Source: Mesorhizobium sp. WSM4306
GTDB taxonomy: Bacteria; Pseudomonadota; Alphaproteobacteria; Rhizobiales; Rhizobiaceae
Reading direction: 5' to 3'
Assembly: GCF_007003975.1 (NCBI RefSeq)
Contig: NZ_VFTC01000039.1
Location: forward strand, 1 to 46,182
DNA length: 46,182 nucleotides
Part shown: positions 41,448-46,182 of the stretch, piece after piece
Layout of the letters: every line of letters starts with the position of its first letter
Position numbering within the stretch: the first letter of the stretch is position 1
Program-made: the position numbers and the translations under genes
The notes under the pieces: model-generated
Database searches by the model: none
Told to the model about the DNA's origin: nothing
The model's input: the letters and a program-made list of their open reading frames with translations, nothing else

Positions 41448-42722
41448 ATGACTGGGAAATTGCCGTTCGAAGCACTGTCGGTCGAGACGCTTGCGGCGCG
41501 GCTCGGCGCCAACGAAGCGCTGTGCGCCAAGATCGGCAAGGACACCAGCGCCTGGAAGGTGCGCGAGGTCGGCGATGGCAACCTCAACCTCGTCTTCATC
41601 GTCGAGGGCCCCTCGGGTGGAGCAATCGTCAAGCAGGCCCTGCCCTATGTCCGCCTGGTCGGCGACAGCTGGCCGCTGCCGCTGAAACGCTCCTTTTTCG
41701 AATATCACGCGCTGACAAGGCAGGAGGCGCGCGCGCCGGGCTCGGTGCCGGCGATCTACCATTTCGATGAGGCCCAGGCGCTGATCATCATGGAGTATCT
41801 GGCGCCGCCGCACATCATCCTGCGCCGCGCCCTGATCGACGGCCGCCAGCTGCCGAACATCGCCAGGGATATCGGCCTGTTCATGGCCCGCACCTTGTTC
41901 CGCGGCTCGGATCTCTCAATGCCGACCAAGGACCGGAAGGCCGATCTGGCGCTGTTCGCCGACAATGTCGAACTCTGCGGCATCACCGAGGACCTGGTGT
42001 TTTCCGACCCCTATTTCGACGCCAAGTTGAACCGGCACACCTCGCCGCAACTTGACGGCCTGGTCGCCGAGCTGCGCGCCGACCGCGACCTCAAGGTCGA
42101 GGCGCAGCGGCTGAAGCATTTGTTCGCGGCCAATGCCGAAACGCTGCTGCATGGCGACCTGCATTCGGGCTCGATCATGGTCACCGACACCGACACAAGG
42201 ATGATCGATCCGGAATTCGCCTTCTACGGTCCGATGGCTTTTGACGTCGGCATGCTGCTCGCCAACTTCTGGATGTCCTTCTTCTCGCAGCGCGGCCACG
42301 AACAGAACGGCAAGCGCGACGCCATGCGCTCCTATCTGCTCGAGGTGGCGGCAGAGACATGGGCGGTGTTCCGCGCCGAGTTCTCGCATCTATGGCGCCG
42401 CGAGCGCACCGGCATGCTCTACCAGAAGAGCCTGTTCGAGGATCAGGGCGACATTCTTGCCTCCGAGCAGGCGCTCGACCATGTGCTGCACCAGATCTGG
42501 ACCGACCTGCTCGGCTTTGCCGGCATCGAGGTGCATCGGCGCATTCTCGGACTCGCCCACAATGCCGATTTCGAGACCATCGAGGACGAGGATCTGCGCG
42601 CCTCTTGCGAGGCCAAAGCGCTGAAGTTCGGCCGCCATATCGCCGTCAACCGGCGCCAGATCCACAGCATCGACGAGGTCAACAATCTCGCCATGCTGAT
42701 CGAACGGGAGAGCAGGATTTGA
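41448..42722 (+). CDS. mtnK: 5-methylthioribose kinase
   Basis: This 424-residue aminoglycoside-phosphotransferase-fold kinase has the family marks GDGNLNLVFIVEG (glycine loop), the catalytic HGDLHSGSIMVTD and the metal-binding DPEFAFYGPMAFDVG. It phosphorylates 5-methylthioribose at O1 in the cytoplasm; related enzymes also accept 5-deoxyribose. Its TGA overlaps the TTG start of mtnA, so the two are coupled. Divergent from the ABC importer over 137 bp. Confidence 0.9.
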   Translation: MTGKLPFEALSVETLAARLGANEALCAKIGKDTSAWKVREVGDGNLNLVFIVEGPSGGAIVKQALPYVRLVGDSWPLPLKRSFFEYHALTRQEARAPGSVPAIYHFDEAQALIIMEYLAPPHIILRRALIDGRQLPNIARDIGLFMARTLFRGSDLSMPTKDRKADLALFADNVELCGITEDLVFSDPYFDAKLNRHTSPQLDGLVAELRADRDLKVEAQRLKHLFAANAETLLHGDLHSGSIMVTDTDTRMIDPEFAFYGPMAFDVGMLLANFWMSFFSQRGHEQNGKRDAMRSYLLEVAAETWAVFRAEFSHLWRRERTGMLYQKSLFEDQGDILASEQALDHVLHQIWTDLLGFAGIEVHRRILGLAHNADFETIEDEDLRASCEAKALKFGRHIAVNRRQIHSIDEVNNLAMLIERESRI

Positions 42723-43813
42723 ACGTCGGCGAGCGCCATTACCGCACCATCTGGCTGAGCGACGACAAGCGCTCGGTCGAGATCATCGACCAGCGCTGGC
42801 TGCCGCATGAGTTCCGTGTCGAAAAGATCGGCACCGTTGCCGGCATCGCCACCGCCATCCGCGACATGTGGGTGCGCGGCGCGCCGCTGATCGGCGTCAC
42901 CGCCGCCTATGGCGTTGCCATCCAGATGGCGGACGACCCGTCGGACGCAGCGCTCGACGCGGTGTGGGAGACGCTGCACAAGACGCGGCCGACGGCGATC
43001 AATCTGCGCTGGGCGCTGGACGAAATGCGCCGCTTTCTCAAGCCGATCGCACCAGCGCAACGCGCTGAGGCCGCCTACAAGCGCGCCGCGGAGATCGCCG
43101 ACGAGGATGTCGGGCTAAACCGCGCAATCGGCGAGAACGGCCTGAAAGTCATAAAGGAGATCGCTGCGCGCAAGAGGCCGGGCGAGCCGGTGAACATCCT
43201 CACCCATTGCAATGCCGGCTGGCTGGCGACCGTCGACTATGGCACCGCGACCTCGCCGATCTATCTGGCTGCCGAGGCCGGCATTCCGATCCACGTCTAT
43301 GTCGACGAGACGCGGCCGCGCAACCAGGGCGCCCAACTGACCGCCTGGGAGATGGCCGGCCACGGCGTGCCGCACACGCTGATCGTCGACAATGCCGGTG
43401 GCCACCTGATGCAGCATGGCGCGGTCGACATGGTGATCGTCGGCACAGACCGCACCACGGCCAATGGCGATGTCTGCAACAAGATCGGCACCTATCTCAA
43501 GGCGCTCGCCGCCGCCGACAACGGCATTCCCTTCTACGTCGCCCTGCCCTCGCCCACCATCGACTGGACGGTGGGTGACGGGTTGGCTGAGATTCCGATC
43601 GAGGAACGTTCGGGCGACGAGGTCTCGCTTGTCTGGGGCAAGACGGCGGACGGAAAAATAGCGCAGGTGCGCGTGTCGCCGGAAGCGACGCCGGCGGCAA
43701 ATCCGGCGTTTGATGTAACGCCGGCGCGGCTGGTGACGGGGCTGATCACCGAGCGCGGCGTGGCCAAGGCCTCGCGCGTGGGGTTGAAGGCGATGTTTCC
43801 GGAACGTGGGTAA
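42719..43813 (+). CDS. mtnA: Methylthioribose-1-phosphate isomerase
   Basis: This 364-residue protein belongs to the eIF2B-like isomerase family and converts methylthioribose 1-phosphate to methylthioribulose 1-phosphate. The catalytic Cys164 (THCNAGWLATVDYGT) and Asp244 (GTDRTTANGDVCNKIGTY) are present, with VRGAPLIGVTAAYG near the N-terminus. The start must be TTG at 42719, overlapping the mtnK stop (TTGA), with GGGAG eight bases upstream; no ATG suits. The TAA stop is the first three bases of an inverted-repeat element. Confidence 0.9.
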   Translation: MNVGERHYRTIWLSDDKRSVEIIDQRWLPHEFRVEKIGTVAGIATAIRDMWVRGAPLIGVTAAYGVAIQMADDPSDAALDAVWETLHKTRPTAINLRWALDEMRRFLKPIAPAQRAEAAYKRAAEIADEDVGLNRAIGENGLKVIKEIAARKRPGEPVNILTHCNAGWLATVDYGTATSPIYLAAEAGIPIHVYVDETRPRNQGAQLTAWEMAGHGVPHTLIVDNAGGHLMQHGAVDMVIVGTDRTTANGDVCNKIGTYLKALAAADNGIPFYVALPSPTIDWTVGDGLAEIPIEERSGDEVSLVWGKTADGKIAQVRVSPEATPAANPAFDVTPARLVTGLITERGVAKASRVGLKAMFPERG

Positions 43814-43964
43814 TCTCCCCCCTTGAGGGGGAGATGTCGCCGAAGGCGACAGAGGGGGTCGGTTCGACCGGGCTCGACCTTACAGCGACGATAGGAGGTT
43901 AGCGCTTCACGCGAGACCACCCCCTCTCGCCTGCCGGCCATCTCCCCCTCAAGGGGGGAGATTA
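43811..43964. repeat. 154-bp inverted-repeat element at the mtnA stop codon
   Basis: The terminal arms (43811-43836 and 43939-43964) are perfect 26-bp inverted copies starting TAATCTCCCCCC; further in, agagggggt and accccctct also pair. A relative lies at 45937-46114. The first three bases are the mtnA stop codon. No gene inside. It is probably a non-autonomous palindromic unit. Confidence 0.85.
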
Positions 43965-44017
43965 GCTAGTCGCCAATTGACAGCCCCTTCCCGCCCCTCC
44001 ATATCCCTTCCGTTAAT

Positions 44018-44154
44018 GTTCTCAGGGCGGGGTGAAAGTCCCCACCGGCGGTAAGGGTTTCGGCCCGAGCCCGCGAGCGCTTTCCGGCATCGGAAAGGTC
44101 AGCAGATCCGGTGTGATTCCGGAGCCGACGGTTACAGTCCGGATGGAAGAGAAC
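44018..44154 (+). ncRNA. FMN riboswitch (RFN element)
   Basis: The conserved FMN aptamer is present: CAGGGCGGGGTGAAAGTCCC, then CACCGGCGGTA, later GCCCGCGAGCG, GTCAGCAGATCCGG, GATTCCGGAGCCGACGGT, and ACAGTCCGGATGGAAGAGAA. The closing helix GTTCTC/GAGAAC pairs at 44018-44023 and 44149-44154. It controls the lumazine synthase gene 81 bp downstream: when FMN binds, expression should fall. Confidence 0.95.
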
Positions 44155-44166
44155 GATCGTAAAGGA

Positions 44167-44190
44167 CGGCTCGCTCGCGGGCCGGTTTTT
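44167..44190 (+). terminator. Attenuator terminator after the FMN riboswitch
   Basis: CGGCTCG and CGGGCCG pair around a CTCG loop (one G-U), followed by GTTTTT. It lies 12 bp after the aptamer and before the ATG, so the switch probably works by transcription attenuation. Confidence 0.8.
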
Positions 44191-44234
44191 GCGTCGTGCG
44201 TCCTGATTCTGGTTCGAAACGGAAGGATGGACCC

Positions 44235-44708
44235 ATGAATCAGCATACCCCCACTGACTATGGAACAACCCGCATCGCCGTCATTCGTGCGCGCTGGCAT
44301 GCCGATATCGTCGACCAATGCGTGCAGGCCTTCGAGGCGGAACTCAGCATGCTCGGCGGCGGGCGCTTTGCCGTCGATGTCTTCGACGTTCCGGGCGCCT
44401 ACGAAATCCCGCTGCATGCCAAGACGCTTGCCGAAACGGGGCGCTACGCCGCGATCCTCGGTACCGCCTTTGTCGTCAATGGCGGCATCTATCGCCATGA
44501 TTTCGTGGCCGGCGCGGTGCTCGACGGCATGATGAATGTGCAGCTGGCGACCGGCGTCCCGGTGCTGTCGGCGGTGCTGACGCCGCACAATTATCATGAC
44601 AGCGCCGAGCATCACCGCTTCTTCTTCGAGCATTTCACCGTCAAGGGCAAGGAAGCGGCCAACGCCTGCGTGCAGATCCTGGCGGCGCGGGAGCTGATCG
44701 CGGTGTGA
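44235..44708 (+). CDS. ribH: 6,7-dimethyl-8-ribityllumazine synthase, RibH2 type
   Basis: This 157-residue lumazine synthase forms the riboflavin precursor from ribitylamino-uracil and dihydroxybutanone phosphate. Family marks are DVFDVPGAYEIPLHAKTLAE, GTAFVVNGGIYRHDFVAGAV (with the conserved His) and GVPVLSAVLTPHNYHDS. The sequence resembles the second, decameric-type enzyme of Brucella and Mesorhizobium rather than the rib-operon copy. ATG at 44235 is used, with GGAAGGATGG before it. Under control of the upstream FMN riboswitch. Confidence 0.92.
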   Translation: MNQHTPTDYGTTRIAVIRARWHADIVDQCVQAFEAELSMLGGGRFAVDVFDVPGAYEIPLHAKTLAETGRYAAILGTAFVVNGGIYRHDFVAGAVLDGMMNVQLATGVPVLSAVLTPHNYHDSAEHHRFFFEHFTVKGKEAANACVQILAARELIAV

Positions 44709-44719
44709 TCCAATGAAAA

Positions 44720-44797
44720 TGGCCGGATTTCAGCCCTGCAACAAGAATTGCGGCCTCGATGGCCGCTGACGGTTGCGGTTCTGGCGAAATCCGGCCA
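44720..44797. repeat. Nested inverted repeats after ribH
   Basis: TGGCCGGATTTC (44720-44731) and its perfect reverse complement (44786-44797) enclose an inner hairpin GCGGCC-tcgat-GGCCGC (44750-44766). It starts 12 bp after the ribH stop. It may act as a processing barrier or a factor-dependent terminator; there is no U-run. Confidence 0.6.
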
Positions 44798-44864
44798 GAA
44801 GCATCGGGCCGGCAACCGGCCGGCCGCGACGTTGCGCTTGAAACCAGATACGGGAGACTATTGG

Positions 44865-45929
44865 GTGGCTCGCATAACACTGAGACAATTGCTCGACCAC
44901 GCCGCCGAATATGGCTACGGCGTGCCCGCCTTCAACATGAACAATATGGAACAGGGCCTTGCCATCATGGAGGCGGCCGAGGAGACCAAGTCGCCGGTCA
45001 TCCTGCAGGCAAGCCGCGGCGCGCGCGCCTACGCCAATGACGTGGTGCTGGCCAAGCTGATCGACGCGCTGGTCGAAATCCACCCCGACATCCCGGTCTG
45101 CATGCATCTCGACCACGGCAACAACGAAGCCACCTGCGTCACCGCGATCCAGTACGGCTTCACCTCGGTGATGATGGACGGCTCGCTGAAGGAAGACGGC
45201 AAGACGCCGGCCGACTACGCCTACAACTCCGGCATCACCAAGCGCGTCGTCGACATGGCGCATTGGGGCGGTGTCTCGGTCGAAGGCGAGATCGGCGTGC
45301 TCGGCTCGCTGGAAAGCGGCGGCGGCGAGCAGGAAGACGGCCACGGCGTCGAAGGCGCGATCAGCCACGACCAGCTGCTGACCGATCCGGAGCAGGCGGT
45401 CGAGTTCGTCAAGGACACCCATGTCGATGCGCTGGCGGTGGCCATGGGCACCAGCCACGGCGCCTACAAATTCTCGCGCAAGCCGGACGGCGCCGTGCTG
45501 GCGATGAACGTCATCGAGGAAATCCACCGCCGCCTGCCCAACATGCATCTGGTGATGCACGGCTCGTCCTCGGTGCCGGAGGACCTGCAGGAGATCATCA
45601 ACAAATATGGCGGCCAGATGAAGCCGACCTGGGGCGTGCCGGTGGAGGAGATCCAGCGCGGCATCAAGCACGGCGTGCGCAAGATCAACATCGACACCGA
45701 CAACCGCATGGCGCTGACCGGCGCCATCCGCAAGGTGCTGACCGAGAATCCCTCAGAGTTCGATCCGCGCAAATATCTGACGCCGGCCATGGCCGCGATG
45801 CGCAAGCTCTGCAAGGAGCGTTTCGAGCAGTTCGGCACGGCCGGCAATGCGCAGAAGATCAAGCCGCTGCCGGTGGCTGAGATGGCCAAGCGGTACAAGT
45901 CGGGGAGCCTTGATCCGAAGTTCGGGTGA
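44865..45929 (+). CDS. fba: Fructose-bisphosphate aldolase, class II (CbbA-type)
   Basis: This 354-residue zinc-dependent aldolase splits fructose 1,6-bisphosphate into DHAP and glyceraldehyde 3-phosphate. Visible motifs include YGVPAFNMNNMEQG, the metal-binding VCMHLDHGNNEATCV, GGVSVEGEIGVLG, GTSHGAYKF and KINIDTDNRMALTGAIRK. GTG at 44865 (MARITLRQL) is preferred: GGGAG lies eight bases upstream and the longer frame to 44748 crosses a hairpin. The subtype with the GGGEQEDG insert is the CbbA-like form of many proteobacteria. Confidence 0.9.
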   Translation: MARITLRQLLDHAAEYGYGVPAFNMNNMEQGLAIMEAAEETKSPVILQASRGARAYANDVVLAKLIDALVEIHPDIPVCMHLDHGNNEATCVTAIQYGFTSVMMDGSLKEDGKTPADYAYNSGITKRVVDMAHWGGVSVEGEIGVLGSLESGGGEQEDGHGVEGAISHDQLLTDPEQAVEFVKDTHVDALAVAMGTSHGAYKFSRKPDGAVLAMNVIEEIHRRLPNMHLVMHGSSSVPEDLQEIINKYGGQMKPTWGVPVEEIQRGIKHGVRKINIDTDNRMALTGAIRKVLTENPSEFDPRKYLTPAMAAMRKLCKERFEQFGTAGNAQKIKPLPVAEMAKRYKSGSLDPKFG

Positions 45930-45936
45930 AGTGCTA

Positions 45937-46114
45937 ATCTCCCCCCTTGTGGGGGAGATGTCCGGCAGGGCAGAGGGGGGCGTGACAGAACGCCACCTTG
46001 TTCGCTCTGCACCAGGCGGGAACAAGCCTGAGGGCGCCATTTGCTCCATTGAGAGGCCGGCGGGACAGCGCCCCCCCTCTGTCCTGCCGGACATCTCCCC
46101 CACAAGGGGGAGAT
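45937..46114. repeat. Inverted-repeat element after fba, relative of 43811-43964
   Basis: Arms of about 44 bp (45937-45981 and 46070-46114) are near-perfect inverted copies, starting ATCTCCCCCCTTGTGGGGG and running into TCCGGCAGG. One C is missing from the right arm. The outer motif matches the element at mtnA; the inner ~88 bp differs. Confidence 0.8.
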
Positions 46115-46119
46115 CAAGC

Positions 46120-46182
46120 TCACCCCCCGCGCAAAAACTCGATCACCATTGCCGCTGTCCAGGTGAAGCGGCCGCCACCTAG
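46120..46182 (-). CDS. C-terminal end of a gene that runs off the window
   Basis: The last 20 codons of a minus-strand frame end in TGA at 46120-46122. The visible tail LGGGRFTWTAAMVIEFLRGG faintly resembles the C-terminus of alpha/alpha-barrel glycosidases of the MGH1/GH15-like kind, but this is too short to name. Uncertain whether it is a gene. Confidence 0.35.
   Translation of the reverse strand, partial: LGGGRFTWTAAMVIEFLRGG

Noticed and set aside
43811..43964. CRISPR-like repeat
   Set aside because: Only one pair of inverted arms, no direct repeats with spacers, no cas genes.

Overview
This GC-rich window comes from an alphaproteobacterium of the Rhizobiales. The best guess is a Mesorhizobium-like member of the Phyllobacteriaceae. 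The guess rests on protein character, on short palindromic intergenic repeats typical of that group, and on an FMN riboswitch placed directly before a RibH2-type lumazine synthase. No rRNA, tRNA, CRISPR array, insertion sequence, integrase or replication origin was seen, so this looks like ordinary chromosome or chromid rather than a mobile island.

The first ~22 kb is a methylated-amine catabolic locus. On the minus strand dmmDABC (87-3870) encodes dimethylamine monooxygenase plus a GcvT-type folate protein. Divergently, from 4157, come three small membrane proteins, an APC-type permease and two unrecognised proteins. The N-methylglutamate pathway follows: mgsABC (7581-10545), gmaS (10579-11886) and mgdABCD (11923-17122). 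Next are a DUF1989-GcvT fusion that matches trimethylamine N-oxide demethylase (tdm, 17476-19845) and a second APC permease (20098-21807), closed by a strong terminator. Together these would convert TMAO to dimethylamine, then methylamine, then N-methylglutamate, and finally glutamate, NH3 and C1 units, with several GcvT folds passing formaldehyde to tetrahydrofolate. A shared 23-bp motif precedes tdm and sits in the dmmD/permease divergent promoter, suggesting co-regulation. No TMA monooxygenase, TMAO ABC transporter or pathway regulator lies in the window.

The middle (21895-32354, all minus strand) holds an LLM-class flavin monooxygenase, an aldehyde dehydrogenase, a TetR/adaptor/RND efflux set with a clear operator-like inverted repeat before tetR, and an AMP-forming acyl-CoA ligase.

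The right part (32546-43813) is a sugar-phosphate region. It has a SorC regulator, a fused class II aldolase/short-chain dehydrogenase, a D-Ala-D-Ala ligase, a RelB/DinJ-type antitoxin with a frameshifted YafQ-like toxin, a ribose-type ABC importer (minus strand), and divergent mtnK-mtnA. The importer and mtnKA share a near-symmetrical divergent promoter built around a perfect palindrome. Kinase, isomerase and fused aldolase/dehydrogenase together could form a route from 5-methylthioribose or 5-deoxyribose to dihydroxyacetone phosphate. The end of the window (44018-46182) has the FMN riboswitch with its attenuator, ribH2, a class II fructose-bisphosphate aldolase, and the last codons of a gene that runs off the edge. 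Positions 1-86 hold nothing recognisable.
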